From Eutreptiella sp. 'Long Island Sound 2002' (Eukaryota; Euglenozoa; Euglenophyceae; Eutreptiales; Eutreptiaceae): DNA of 64,000 bases. Position 1 is the first letter of the stretch, and each line of letters opens with the position of its first letter. The notes under the pieces were generated by a model, which did not search any database, had not been told where the DNA came from, and saw nothing but the letters and a program-made list of their open reading frames with translations. The stretch lies in contig OZ038392.1 in NCBI GenBank assembly GCA_964036045.1, positions 21,664,090 through 21,728,089 of the forward strand, written 5' to 3'. The translations under genes and the position numbers were made by a program. Below, in pieces: positions 33,001 to 45,239 of this stretch.

Positions 33001-36000
33001 TGTCGTGTGCCCACTGCCTGTGTTCCAGGTCAAGAACGGTGTCCGTGGCATGCCACAGCATGCTCTCTCGTTGATGTATCGTGCGTGTGTGTTGGTATGT
33101 GTGTGCGTCAAAGGCGCTGGGGTGGGGGGGAGGTTTCACCATTTTGACCAGGTCTCCCGGTTGAGCCTGTATGACCACACTGGCGTCCTCAGGTCGGGTC
33201 GCTCCCCATCGGTGAGGCCCACGGCGCAGGCCAGGGGTGCGTCCCTGTGTTGCCCCTCGACCAGTGCGGTATACACTTTAGGCCAGACCCTGGCTCGCTG
33301 CGAGCGCACACGTGTGTTTGTGTGCCAGAGGGTCTTAATGAGGGAAGTCCAGGTGTGGAAGGTATGAGGATTCTGTCAGTTTGTTTGGCGTGCTGTCTGC
33401 GTTGATGTGCCCAGCCACCCAATGGGGGCCGCCCAGCCACTCCCAGTCTGAAATTAAAGCGGCGGCGTGGGGGGGGGGGGGGGCAGCGCTCGGGTACTGC
33501 AGATACAATCGAGAGCTCTGTCTCTGGGATGGCGAGGCCCTGCATGCAGAGCACGCGGCGACTGAATGTGATTCAGCCGAATGGGATTCAGATGAGGTCA
33601 AGAACGGTTCCCCTGCGACATCGCAACCGGAGCGTGTGTCTGCACAGACCTGAGGACTGCGGCCTGATGAAATGAGCATGAAATGTCCGGTGAATATGTT
33701 CCCACAGCCTCCCCTTGGAAAAAAAAACACTCACATTGACACGCCAGCAACCGTATGAAGACGGCTGTGTGCACACTGGTTTCCTTTGCATAGGAGCCCG
33801 CATCAGCAGTCGAATACGGAACAGACACGGCTGCGGTGTGCGACATCGCTCTGAATATCTACATGGCAAGTTTCAAGGTCGCTATGCATATGTCCTATGC
33901 TGGTTTCCGGCTCGGCGGTTGCGGGCGGGGCCGCAAGCAGATCACAAAAGCGCCCCACACATGCATGTCCTGGTATGCGGATGTAGCGATGTTCGGCAGT
34001 TCTTCTGAAATTCATTGTAGGTCCACACACCAAACCGTTTACCATGCTCTTGTGCGGGCGGGGCGGGGGGGGGATGGGGGCCGTGGTGCAGCCGCTTGAA
34101 CGAGCACAGAATATGCATGTGCATGCGACAGGATGTGCCCACCTTGGTACCAAATTGGTGCATTCGGGGACAGAAGGTGAGAGGGAGAACCCCGACGTTG
34201 CTGTGTAACAATAAGGGGGAGTATCCGCACCGCACGCGCACCGTGCACGCACCGCGTCAGGTATTTGGACAACATCCAGGAGATGGTCTACCGGGAGAGG
34301 AGTTGTAGCTGGTACCTGGTGGCGTTACCATTCCCCCTGATTGGCTCTGGATGAAAGGGTCTATGGAACAACCCCAGTACCCGCACTGCGCACGCACCGC
34401 GCGCGCACCGCGGCAGGTACTCCCCCGAAAAGACAATCACAGCGGTGTGCAGCGTGCAGAGCCAGGAGGCAGCTACTGCGCAACAGTCGTTTGGCAGTTG
34501 GAAGGGGCGAGAACCGCGGTTCCATGACAACAACGAGGAAGGAGGGGAGGGCGCGTGCAGCATCGCACGGTCAGCCCGGCTGGAATGGAGATCACAGTCA
34601 TTGCAAAGGGTCAGTGGGTGTAGGCCACTGGGGTCGAGCCCCGGGTCCTCAATGAAGCTCAGGAATCGGATGCAAGAGGGAGGTGCAGACCGGGGGGCGT
34701 GGGAACTCTCGCGTCACGTTGTGCCGTCCAGTACAATCGGCACTGTCGCCACAAAACTGGGGCTGCTGACGTGTTTCGTGCGAAGCAGTGCACGCGATGC
34801 GCGTGCGTTGTGGCGACAGCACCCGTCGTGTCGCGATCAGGGCCTCCGGCATCCTCCGTGTGGGCGGTGTGGGCTGCGTGGGTTCCCACGTCAATGGGCT
34901 GCTCTTGGTGTCTTTTCAACCGGCGCCAAACTTTATTTCATGCGATTGCCACGTCACATTATGAAGCCATGAGGCTGTGGGGCTGTGGGGCTGTGAGGTT
35001 GCGAGGTGATGCAGTCATGCCCATGCCCCCCTGCCCTTTTATTCTGCCGCTTGGAAGTTGAGTCTGAAGCCGCAGCAGCAACCCCCTTACGTGTTCCGGA
35101 TAAGCACTGCCCCCCGTCTCTTGCATGGCCAGTCCTGCGCAATGGTGCCCCCCCCCCAAGCGCGCAGGCTACATAAGGGCCAGAACCGTCCAGGGGGGCA
35201 GGGGGTCACTGTATTGATGACTAAAGGCCGGCAATTTGCTCACGGAATTTGGTTCTTTCAGGGGTGCAGAAGCGGTCGTGGGAAAAGGCACATGAAAATG
35301 GTTTGGTTCTGATGGGGTGGTGGTGGTGGGGTGGGGGGGGAGGCTTGATGAGCGACATGCGGTCAGGCAAGACGTGGCAGGGAGGGGCCGAGGTTTGGAC
35401 GCGTGCAGACAAGGGGAAGGGACCGGCACTTGACTTCGGCGGAGGGGCTATATACAAGGAAGGGAAGGCATGTGGGCCGTGCCCTCAAGGGGGGGCTTGG
35501 GACCCAAAGCCTCCCCCGGGCACCGATGGAGTTTTCTGTGGGTTTGCCGTGCGCTTGTGGGCGCACCATGGGCACCCCCGATCACCGGACGACGGGTTGT
35601 GGGGTGAGAGGGGAGGGGGGGGGGGGGGGGCACCGGGTCGACCCGCAGACGGCGCCTCGTGGAAACCGATGCTGCGGTCTGAATGGTCCAACGTGAACAG
35701 ACCACATGAAGTCGGAGCCTGTGGCCACCGACCTACGGAAGTAGCCCCGACGGTGGGGGGCGGTTGGCCGATGGAGACCGGCGATTGATCGTGCACCGGT
35801 TTTTTGGACCCAAAAAATCGTGTACGTACACGGGTTTTTTCGGAGAAAACCGTGTACGGACATGGTTTTGGACACAAGGGAAATTTTTGGGGCGGAACTT
35901 GGGAGGTATATTCCTTAAGTATTGTGCACATCCAACGGCAGTCGGCGGGTCATCGACGGCGGTCGGCTGTTCAGTAGTCAGTCCACGAGGTGCGGGGGGA

Positions 36001-39000
36001 GTATCAGGGTCCTCACAAAAAAAAAGGCTCCCAAAGGAACCCCGGGTATGCACACCACGCCATCCGTTCCCGCTGCAACGCTCCACCCCAAATCTTTCGC
36101 AACGCTCCCCGAATTGGTTCGGCAGGGGGCAGTCAACAGCAGCGAATCGTGGGTCGTGGGGGCTCCCCCACACCAGACTTGCCACTAGCATCCGCCAGCT
36201 CAGACATGATCAGATGGAGCAGGGTCCTACTGAGCCACACGCTGGACGCAGCACGTGCCTCCTGAGTTCAGGTGGTGCAGGGGGCGGGTATTACTGAGTG
36301 GCCTTTGATACGGGGCCGATTCCTACTGAGAACCAGGTTCCCTGCCAGACGCTAGTGGCATGCCTGCCCCACACCCTCTCCCTCCCGATTCCCACGCTGC
36401 GGCCACACTGCTCCACGTCGCCCCATCCGAAAGAGAATGTGGGGGTCCCGCCGGGCCTCGCCGAAGGGTCAGGGGGGCGACACACGGGTTAGACATGCAG
36501 AGGGGGGGTAGGGGGGGACATGCAGAGAGGGGGGCGGCAGGCCACGGGCAGCGGGGGCGGACGGTCCCGCCGCAGCTCCTCGTGTGCCATGCATCCGACA
36601 GAGGCCGCAGCTGTGCACTGCGCCGAACAAGACATGGACAACAGACAGATGGGGGGGGGGGGGGGGCGGCGGTGTGCTGGACCTGTGCGATGGCTGCTGA
36701 ACCCCCCCCCTAAAGGGCCGTGTCAACCACAAGCCCTCCCTTCGTTGCCGCAGAAGCTCAATCCGCTGCCCTTGAATGGTCGAAAGGGGCGGGGGGGGGG
36801 GGTCCACACTCCATGGCCTCGCGGTCGTGCCATGCGACGCGCTCCGGGTTGCCTCCGCCCAAGGCTCGGGCCTTGGGCTGGGGCGTGCGGTATTCACTAG
36901 TACAAGTGTTGCTGGTTCCGTGCCAGACCATTGCTTGCCGACCCCCCGGGAGTGGAGGAGGAGGAGGAGGGAGGAGCTATGGGCCACTCACCCACCCGGA
37001 CGTAGGCCGCAAGTCCAAGACGTGGTCCCTCGTCGTGCCTCTCGTCTCCACCCCCGCCGAGTTTGTCTGGAGTCCAGGGTACAGCCTGCCCTCGACATCC
37101 GCCACTCTGCACGGGTCCCAGTGAGCCGCAGCAGTGTTCATTGTCGAGAAAGGACTGCACTATCCCTGACCGTGTCTTAAAGGTTAATCCATCCCAGTGC
37201 TGTTCCCTACCACAGTATCGCGCGGCTTGGAGCCGCTCTGAGAACCACAATCACCGGGTATGAGCCACCCCGGCCGGTTACGACCTTTGACTGCAGCCGG
37301 GTTCGATCCCGCGGTCACTGGTGTGCAGGCATAGCGCGCGGGGGGGGGGGGGGGGCATTGGGGCCCTGGCGGACCCCGGCCAACCCACCCACCATCCCCC
37401 CACATAAGAAAATTTTTTTCTCAGTGGGAAACTGAAATTTACTCAAAATTGGAGATTTTTTTTGGCGTCTGACCACCCGCCTACCGGGGGGAGGGGGGGG
37501 GGGGCTGCCACTAAGCAATGGTCTGTTCCATGCAGCTATCTTTAGCAAACAAGGGGCTGATTCTACTACTTCTCGTAGGATCCCGTGCGCAGTGCTGTCA
37601 TTCCCATGTCTAGCCCTCCGGAGGCCTTGGTGGAGGCACACCACCGCGACCATCTCAAACCCCCCCGCAGACTTTTTTTTTTTCAACCCATCCAGACCCA
37701 AGTCGGGGGGCGGGCCTGACACTCGCCCCAAAGCCGCCCGGCAGCGGGTCTCCGTGTCACCAGCCCCATCCATTCAGGTGGTCTCACTCATGGCTGGCGG
37801 GAGCCAAACCCCGGCGCCAACACACAATGCCTCTCCCATGGGACTTCTGGGACTGCGCTGGAACCCCCCCCCCCCCACCCCCATCGAGGGGCCGACCGGG
37901 CCCCCCGTGGCTGTCGGTCAAAAAGATGTGGAGGGGGGGGGGGGCGTCCGGGACCCGGACAAATGCCTCCGTACGCTCGCCTCGTGGCACCGATCGCGAT
38001 GAGCCGCGGGTCGTGGGGCAAAAGTGTGTTGGGCCCCAGTCCGGACATGGGCTCAGCGGCGACATTCCCTTTCGAAACCCCGCTAGGGGGGGGGGGGGGT
38101 AAATTGAGGGCGACAAATTGGGGGGGGGGGTAAATTGAGGGCGACAAATTGGGGGGGGGGTAAATTGAGGGCGACAAATTGGGGGGGGGGGTCGCAGGCA
38201 TGGGCCTGACTGCCCTCCCCCCCACCCCTGGGGCTGTGTAAAACGGGGGCTGTACGCAGAAGCGTCCGTCCGGGCGCAGAATTCCGCACGGGCCGCCGCG
38301 TGCACCGGCCGGGGGGACGGGGTCGTGGACCGGCTCTGCCGGACGCGACGCGGGTCCGACTGATTTCGCGGCCCCCCATTCGACCCGCAGCACCGCGTGG
38401 CCCTCATCGCTGGCAGCCCCCATGCCACGCCGTCGGGCCTCTGAGGGCGGCACCGCGTCTCCGCTTCGATGGCCCGACACGCGACCACTGAACCACCGTG
38501 GCACCGCACCCCCCTCTTGTGTCGCGGAGCCCCAGGCCCAGACACACCGACCGCCCTCTCCCACACCGCCGCGGCGAGGGGGCGGGCTCTCGCTTCGGGA
38601 GGGGCTTCAGAGGCCATGCGACCCAACGCACAGGCCACGCCTCAAGAGCGTGGCCAGGCCCAGAGCGCGGCCCAGCCGCCGCCGCCGGGCAAAGCCGAGA
38701 GGAGCCAGGCCATCCCCCTCCCTGTGCCCGTCGTGGAAATGGTCGGACCGGTGCGCTCCTGCGTCTGCGCCGCCTCTAGGGCCACCAGTGCAAGGCACCG
38801 TCCTTGCGCCAGCCCCTCCCCCCCCGCGCCGCCGCATGCGCCCAGACCCCCCCTGCAACTCAGTATCGCCCCTGCCTTACTCCCGCTCCACCGCCTGAGT
38901 TGAGCAGCCTCAGCGAACAGTGCTCAAGGCACGTCAAACATGCGGAAACAATTGCCAGATCTAAAGAAGCATTGTTGCCACCCACGATGCAGCACCCTAT

Positions 39001-39050
39001 CAACCCGATTGGCATCCTTGGACCCCAGAATCGCCCAAAATGACCCAAAA
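33001..39050. other. GC-rich region with G/C homopolymers, no recognised gene
   Basis: Base composition rises sharply here, and runs of 9 to 16 G are frequent (33471-33483, 35618-35631, 36651-36666, 37341-37356, 38086-38099). Open frames on all strands are long simply because stop codons are rare. Many are Pro- or Gly-rich and overlap each other, for example 37784-38638 minus. A perfect 14-bp palindrome, CGTGTACGTACACG, lies at 35819-35832. A tRNA-Cys-like scrap (TTTGACTGCAG, then GGGTTCGATCC) is at 37287-37315. Confidence 0.45.
38100..38191 (+). repeat. 30-bp tandem repeat ending in a G run, three units
   Basis: Three units of TAAATTGAGGGCGACAAATT followed by 10 or 11 G, starting at 38100, 38131 and 38161. 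The minus strand reads as repeated ICRPQFTPP peptide, which is an artefact. Confidence 0.85.
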
Positions 39051-39660
39051 GACTGATTTTTTCAGCGCTTTGCTGCTTCTGATGCATTTTTGAATCATTT
39101 GTCGGACACTGTTTCCGTCCTGAAACAGGACATCTTCAAGTCTTTAAGGGACAGTTTAGGGGGCCAACACAGGTCACCACGGGCTCAGAACGGGCTTCAA
39201 AGACTTGTTGGAGCATCCCAAGGGGTGTAGAATCCCTTTAGAAAAATGCATTTTTGACTCTTTTTCAACCCGATGTTGTGATTCAATGGACCCATTTTCA
39301 AGCTACTTTAGAAGCTCTTGGGGACCAAAACCCTTGATCAGCCCTGTCACACAGCTCGAGGACAACGCCTCACTTCAGCACACCGCCTCAATACACGGCC
39401 TCACTACACAACGCTCGGCTCAGTACACAGCCCACATCCGGACCCGCATCACTGTGCCGTGCCAAAACGCCAAGGCACGGGCCCCAGACTGCAGTGCCTT
39501 ATGGCGCACGCAGGGGGGTCCGGGTGTCACGAACGAGAAGAAGGGCTTCCTCTTTCCGATACCGGGACTGACAGTAGACATATCCCCCCTCCCCTCCCTC
39601 CCCCGCAAGTGTTTGGAGGCGGAAATCCGTGGGGATGGGCCACGGAGAGCCGGCCCTCGC
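39051..39660. other. Intergenic, nothing recognised
   Basis: Composition falls back towards AT over 39040-39320. No gene, repeat or structured element identified. Confidence 0.4.
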
Positions 39661-39685
39661 TCCCCACGCCCCCGCGCAGACTCAC

Positions 39686-39833
39686 ATCAGGACCGGGATG
39701 CCGGCCTTGTGCAGCTTCAGCTTGACCTCCGGCGGCAGCGCCCGCATCTCATCCGCAGAAATGTAGCCGTCACCGTTGACGTCGATGCTGCTTGCCAGGT
39801 CGTCCAGCACCTTCTGCAGGCGCTCTTCGTCCT
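39686..39833 (-). CDS. EF-hand exon of a calcium-binding protein
   Basis: A minus-strand exon encoding about 49 residues with a helix (EDEERLQKVLDDLASSI), a canonical 12-residue EF-hand loop DVNGDGYISADE with Asp/Asn/Asp/Gly/Ile/Glu in the expected positions, and an exit helix (EMRALPPEVKLKLHKA). The 5' boundary is an acceptor, CTTGCAG at 39840-39834, preceded by a pyrimidine-rich run. The 3' side reads CTGAT then GTGAGT at 39685-39680, which is a perfect donor; ignoring it, the frame ends at a TGA two bases later. The upstream exons would lie to the right, beyond the 29-bp minisatellite, and the downstream exons to the left; I could not identify them. The full-length family (calmodulin-like, kinase or other) cannot be told from one exon. 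Confidence 0.65.
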
Positions 39834-40065
39834 CTGCAAGCGTAAAGTCAGAGCAGGCCAGTCCCGGTAAAATTGCTGCCCGACTGCTGTCACGTAAGCC
39901 TCCCTCCCCGCCATGTAGAAACTTGTCGGCTTGGAAAAAAGACAATCAGAAAGACAATAGACAAGAGAAAAATCAATGGCCCAAACAGCTGGATTCCTCT
40001 CGGCCATCCGGCTGCACTGGGAGACCTGTATACAAACTACAGCAAAGTGTACAGGGAAGAGTAGT

Positions 40066-40672
40066 GCACACAGGGTACGGAGGTGTGCACACGTGTACAC
40101 GGGGTACAGAGGTGTGTACACGTGTACACAGGGTACAGAGGTGTGTACACGTGTACACAGGGGACAGAGGTGTGTACACGTGTACACAGGGTACAGAGGT
40201 GTGTACACGTGTACACGGGGTACAGAGGTGTGTACACGTGTACACGGGGTACAGAGGTGTGTACACGTGTACACAGGGTACAGAGGCGTGTACACGTGTA
40301 CACAGGGTACAGAGGTGTGTACACTGTAAACAGGGTACAGAGCTGTGTACACGTGTACACAGGGTACAGAGGTGTGTACACGTGTAAACAGGGTACAGAG
40401 GTGTGTACACTTGTATACAGCGTACAGGGTTGTGTACACGTGTACACAGCGTACAGAGGTGTGTACGCGTGTACACGCGGTACAGAGGTGTGTACGCGTG
40501 TACACAGGGTACAGAGGTGTGCACAGTTGTACACAGCGTACAGCGGTGTGTACGCGTGTACACAGGGTACAGAGGTGTGTACACGTGTACACAGGGTACA
40601 GAGGTGTGTACACGTGTACACAGGGTACAGAGGTGTGTACACGTGTACACAGGGTACAGAGATGTGTACCCC
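40066..40672 (+). repeat. 29-bp minisatellite with palindromic core, left array
   Basis: About 20 units of 29 bp, each with TGTACACGTGTACA, a perfect 14-bp palindrome containing CACGTG, followed by CAGGGTACAGAG. Variants concentrate around 40321-40560. Because 29 is not a multiple of three and the unit has no stop in any frame, all six frames stay open for 200 codons as Val-Tyr-Thr-Cys-Thr type repeats. These are not genes. Confidence 0.9.
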
Positions 40673-41029
40673 GCAACTGTGATGCCGGTCGGCTATGGAT
40701 AGCTCTGCGGCCCTGGGGCCCGCCGTGCGGCGGCTGCAGCTGGGGACAGCCGTGCGGCCGACCCCTCACAACCCCTGTGCACTGCACTTCCTGGGCTGGG
40801 CCTCGGTGGTGGCGAGGCTTGGCCCGTGCTGCGACGTCCAGGGCGACCGTTCCTCCACTTTTGGGCGACGAGACCTGCGTGAACGGGCACGCCCTGGGCA
40901 CCATGCTCAGGGAGGGACATGGTATCATTTTTCTCTTGTGGTCCCAGACATGTCGTAAGAGCTGTCCATCGCTGCCTTCATCAACATTCTGGGCGACGAC
41001 TTCTTCACCGCGTCCCGGGGCAGCAGCAG
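40673..41029. other. GC-rich stretch between minisatellites, nothing recognised
   Basis: Plus strand 40958-41020 reads ELSIAAFINILGDDFFTASR, which looks protein-like but has no context I can name. No splice sites settled. Confidence 0.3.
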
Positions 41030-41400
41030 CTGTGGTATCTGGCTCCAGCCCCAGTCACCGTCCTGTTTGTAGCCCCCACGGAGCGGGCGCCCTGGTTGTC
41101 GTCGTCGCGGGCCCTGGGCAGCTGGTCGTGCCTCTCCGACGCTGCCTACCTCACCCTGAGCTGTTGCGAACGAGGCATCCAGCCCCAGTAGCCGCCCTGC
41201 TTGTGGCTGCAGCGCAGCGGGAGAGGTGGTTGTCATCTTCCCGGGCACTGGTCAGCGAGTCCTGACCGTCTAGTACGCCCTGGACCTGGTACCTGGCTCC
41301 AACCCCAGTCACCGCCCTGTTTATGGCGCTCTGGTTATCATCGTAGCGGACACAGTTGTCATCGCACCTGGCTCAAGCCCCATCTGCACCATATGCCATC
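41030..41400 (+). repeat. Degenerate ~130-bp tandem repeat
   Basis: CTGGCTCCAGCCCCAGTCAC followed by CG(T/C)CCTGTTTGT recurs at about 41040, 41170 (partial), 41298 and 41368, with a TGGTTGTCGTCGT-like block downstream of each. Three to four decayed units; no coding sense. Confidence 0.5.
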
Positions 41401-41679
41401 CCCCTCCCTGTGACTGCTTCCTTGCCTCAGTCCCCGACCTGTACTCTGCCCGACATACCCTGCAGCACACGCGGCTGCCGCGCCATTCTGCACGGTGCCC
41501 GTAAGCCCGAATAGGCACATACGCAGCGTAGGCAGCGCGACAGCACCAATGGCCGCGAGCGCCTGAACCGACTGCTGACAGCTTCAACGAGACAACAGAT
41601 TGCTTCGTAGACTACTGCATCTGCCCCAGCCCCCCCCCCCCCCCCTACCGCATTGCATGTCCTCGCCTCAGGTACCATG

Positions 41680-43210
41680 CCTAACGCCCACAGCCGTCAC
41701 GCCTTCGCCAATCTCTCTCCCGCGGAGCGGCAAGCTCAGTTGCGCCTTGCGGAGACCTGGCCTGTGCTGTCCGTGACGGAGGACCTGGGGGCGGGCCGAG
41801 TGTACACTGCAGCACGGCACCACGAACGTGTCCAACATTGTCCTGCAGCAGTCCCCTCTTCTCGCATCCATGGCCCTCTTCTGGGCAGTCTTTGCGGGGC
41901 GCCTTCAAGACCTTGATGTACACACGCTGCGCACCCACTTCCCACCTACTCGTGGCTCAGCTACCAGGAGTGCTGCCAGCTGCTCCTGGAGTATGTGGCG
42001 GGCAAACCTGAAGCTGACCGCACGGCCCTACTGACAGCGATATGCGCCCATGTCCGCCCTTTTGGAGACGAGCCGCTTCGGAACCTGTCCTTCCCTGAGT
42101 TCCTTGACCTGCTGGGCTGGGTCACCGCCATCAAGCCAGTCCTGCTCCGCTTCCCAATCCTACACTGGCTGGCGGTTTGGGCTGCCCGGCACAAAGGTTT
42201 GCAGCTGGCGTACCCAGCGTTCGTCGTGCTGACATCCGACAAGAATGAGCGCTATCTTGGAACTGGTCCGCTGCACCCCGCAAGGTGGCGTTCTGAGTTG
42301 GCGGAGCAAGAAAGATGGCAGCTTGACTTTCCCGGGAATCGAGGCGGAGCTTCTGGGCGTGAACGTCTGCTTGAATCGTCAACTGCCAACCCGGCTGTGT
42401 CACTGGCATGGGAAGAATTCCTTGACCGGCCGCCTGTGGTGGACCCCTCCAGCGTCCAGACCATGCTCGACAACCTCTCAGTGGTGGCCAATTACCAATC
42501 GCCCACAATGGCTTCGGCCTTGGCGCTGCTAGCCAAGCCTTATCACCTGCCCGCGCGCATCACGCAGAGTCTGGGCTCGGTGACTACTACAGCGACCCTC
42601 GTGTTGGCGGCCAAGTCTTTGTGGGAGACTTGCCCCCCCGGATCCCGGCCCCGTCTGGCGCAGGAGCTTGAGGCTTTTGTCAAGAAGGTCACTGACAAGT
42701 TTGGGGGGCCAGATCAAGAGAGTAAGCAGCGAACCACCTTGGCTGCCGTGAGCGACACAGCGGGGCTTCTGCACTTGGTCTGGCGCAGCGGTGACGATAG
42801 CTACCGACGAGGCCCTGACTATGACAACCTTCACCGACATGGGCCCCGCCCGCGACGCCGCGACGTTTCGGAAGGGGCTTTTGGCGCTCACTATATCCCT
42901 CACCCGGCCGTCTCAGCATGAAGCTCTGCTCGCAGTTGTCCGCCGCGCGCTCAAGCCAACGGCCGCCGACGGCCATGCCTGCTTTCTACAAGAGGGTGTG
43001 GCGCCTCCTGCGGCTCCAGTTCAAACGTCCCAGCTGCCGTCCCCTGGCAGTCCGGCGTTGAACGTGGGATGCGCCGCACCAGCGTCAGTCTCCCGGTCTG
43101 CTCATCAACCGGGCCTGCAGCCGCCCGACACGACGCCCGAGAGCTGTGTGCTTCGTATCCAAGGTCTTCAACGCCTAGACCCCTCGGAGGCATCAGCGGC
43201 CCTGTCCTAG
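41680..43210 (+). pseudogene. Broken first open reading frame of a retrotransposon-like element
   Basis: Plus-strand coding continues over about 1.5 kb in changing frames. It runs from MPNAHSRHAFANLSPAERQA (41680) through NIVLQQSPLLASMALFW and YQECCQLLLEYVAGKPEADR to an open stretch of 308 codons (41995-42921) with NLSFPEFLDLLGWVTAIKP, WEEFLDRPPVVDPSSVQTM and ELEAFVKKVTDKFGG. A frame change near 42790 leads into ARDAATFRKGLLALTISL and a Pro/Ser/Ala-rich tail ending at 43210. At least three frameshifts separate these parts. It lies upstream, on the same strand, of the reverse transcriptase remains and ends before a second broken segment, so it may be the element's ORF1 (gag-like). I do not recognise a domain, and a captured host gene is the alternative. 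Confidence 0.45.
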
Positions 43211-44390
43211 CTTCTGCAGGCCTGTGTACATGACCCCTGGAGACGCTCGGGCCGGCTTCGGGTTTGCGGCAGTACCTGGGCCTGTGTACCACTCCCTGTT
43301 CGCGGCGAAACACACCCGCACGTACATTCATGCGACGGGTTGGGAGGCGACGCTCCAAGGACGCCGTGATTCTACCGGTGAGCTGTTCCGCGCCGACTCC
43401 AACGCCCTCACCATCCCGCCATCCCAACGGCCAGGAGACTCGCCGGACACCAGGGCAACCAAGCGGCAACGCACAGACGCCACCAAAACGCAAGACAACG
43501 GTGGGAGCGGAGTGGGACAGGCTCGTCTCCTTGGAACGTGCCGCCCCCACAACAACACGCACCAGCCCGATGTAGCCGGGCACGGGGAAGCGATGACTCC
43601 ACCGTCCTGACGTCCTACCGCCCGGGAGCGCCCCTGACACGGTGCTGTGGGCCCTGGCTGTGGCCGTGGCAGAGCAAAGGCCGCTGCGGGCGCTCCGTGC
43701 GCTGCATGCGGCGTTAGCGGCGTGGCGCCCTTCTGCCGCAGGAGTGGTGCCGCAGCTTGCCGCCAGGCCTATCTGCTTGGCGTGCGGAGCTTTGCGTGTC
43801 CCCTTTGCACCATGCCGGAATTGGCTGCGGATTGTGTGGGGCGTTTGTGATGCTTCAACCCCACGCACCCCCCCCCCCAGGTGCGCCGGCCCCAGTCATA
43901 GTACCAGGGTACCCGAGATCGACGGTGTCCTGGCCGCTGTCCCTGGCCCACTCCGAGCCATCGCCCTCAACGGGCTCCAGCTGTGGATCGCCAGACTCCT
44001 CCGTGTGGTACCGCATGGAGGCTGCGCGACACCTCCCTTATGTGTGGCTAGTACCTTGGTGTACCTTGGGATGCGCAGCCTCTGGCGTCGCCTTTCCTGC
44101 CGCGCTTACCGCCCGGTTTCTATACGCTATACTCTTCCCGGCCGTCCGGGTTGTGGGCCCGTGTGTCCCCAGTCCGGGTCAACACCATCATAGCCTCTGA
44201 ACTATGCCAGCAGTGCGCCCGCCCGCGCCCTCACGAGGCCGCCATCCTCACCGCCCAGAGTCAACTGCTTTTGCCGGGCGCCTTCTGCCCGCACCTGCGC
44301 GGCGCGCCGTCCATCACGACTGCCTCAGTGGCCCGGCGGGTGGTCAGCGCTTTGCGCAGGGAAATGCACAGAAATTTACAGAAATAACCG
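43211..44390 (+). pseudogene. Continuation of the element: basic/Pro-rich frame and Cys-containing segment
   Basis: Frame 43224-43610 (MTPGDARAGFGFAAVPG..., then a basic SPDTRATKRQRTDATK stretch) is followed by GC-rich frames. These have Cys pairs, ICLACGALRVPFAPC at about 43768-43815 and ELCQQCARPRPHEAA at about 44195-44240, which could be remnants of Cys-type zinc knuckles. Stops and frame changes interrupt them. Third-position GC is high as in the flanking coding remains. Function not recognised. Confidence 0.3.
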
Positions 44391-44755
44391 GATTATTGCA
44401 CATCCTCCTACCCCCAGGACCTGGAGTCCTTGCCTAAGGTCCCTCTACTTTCTTTCGGGTATTCCTGCACTATCCTGAGTGGGGGGGTTTCACTGCCACC
44501 TAAAAACCCAGCTGACTATGGGAAACCAATTTATGAGAAACCACTAAAAGTTTTCAAACAAAAAATTCACCTAAACCAAACTTCTGATCTAAGCTTTTGG
44601 CCTAAAACTCAGAGGGGCGGTTTTCCAAAAACCGATATCCACCGCTATTGACCACCTTTCTCTCTGATTTGTCCTTGTTGCCCATGCCAAAAAATGTGGT
44701 TTGTTTTTCCTGCACCAAAAACCCTGCTCAGAAGTGTGAAAAAAATTTATCTTAG
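44391..44755. other. AT-rich gap between two coding remnants
   Basis: Composition drops abruptly compared with both sides. No frame or repeat recognised. It resembles an intergenic or intron segment, or an insertion, inside the retrotransposon remains. Confidence 0.35.
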
Positions 44756-45237
44756 AAGGCAACGACATCCGCCCACGTCCCGACGCCCCGCTTGCGACGA
44801 GGGCGGCGCGGCTGGCTGAGGTGACGGCCCAAGCGCACTTTGTTACTCATGACCGTTTCATCGCAGTGGACACAGACAGGTATAAGCTGGGCCGACAACC
44901 GTCCGCATGCGACCCCGTCGACTTCGCCATGTCCTTGCCGGTTCCAGTATTCCAGGCCACGCTCCGCGCAGGCCTGGACCCTCAGCACCCCGCCAATCGC
45001 TGGGCCTACGCTTCAGCTCGGGCCTGGGAGCCCCTCTTGACTGTGCAGTCCTTGGCCGCGCAAGTGGACCGATCGGGGTCTCTGGCGACGTCGTTGGACA
45101 ACGTGCCAGCGTGGGCCCTCCGCCGAGCTCCGGGAGGCATCCTGGCAGGTGAATATGCAGTGCTGCGGCAGACGGAGCAGGGGATCGACAGCATCGTCAT
45201 GGACTCGGTACAACTGGGAATTTTCCAACCGCGCTGA
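44756..45237 (+). pseudogene. Unassigned coding remnant, plus strand
   Basis: An open frame of about 138 codons from VTAQAHFVTHDRFIAVDTDR through RWAYASARAWEPLLTVQSLA and VPAWALRRAPGGILAGEYAV to VMDSVQLGIFQPR and a TGA at 45235-45237. It stops exactly where the inverted endonuclease remnant begins. It has the same strand and composition as the ORF1-like and reverse transcriptase remnants, so it is probably another part of that element. Confidence 0.35.
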
Positions 45238-45239
45238 CG

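Noticed and set aside
37225-37330. Possible tRNA-Cys gene
   Set aside because: TTTGACTGCAG and a B-box-like GGGTTCGATCC are present, but the anticodon 3' arm and variable region are missing and no acceptor stem pairs. At most a tRNA-derived scrap.
37784-38638. 284-codon Pro-rich minus-strand frame
   Set aside because: It lies in GC-rich DNA with few stops, overlaps other equally long frames, includes the 30-bp tandem repeat, and shows no domain.
39717-40928. 403-codon Cys/Val/Tyr/Thr-rich frame and its relatives on all six frames
   Set aside because: The 29-bp repeat has no stop in any frame, so openness carries no information.
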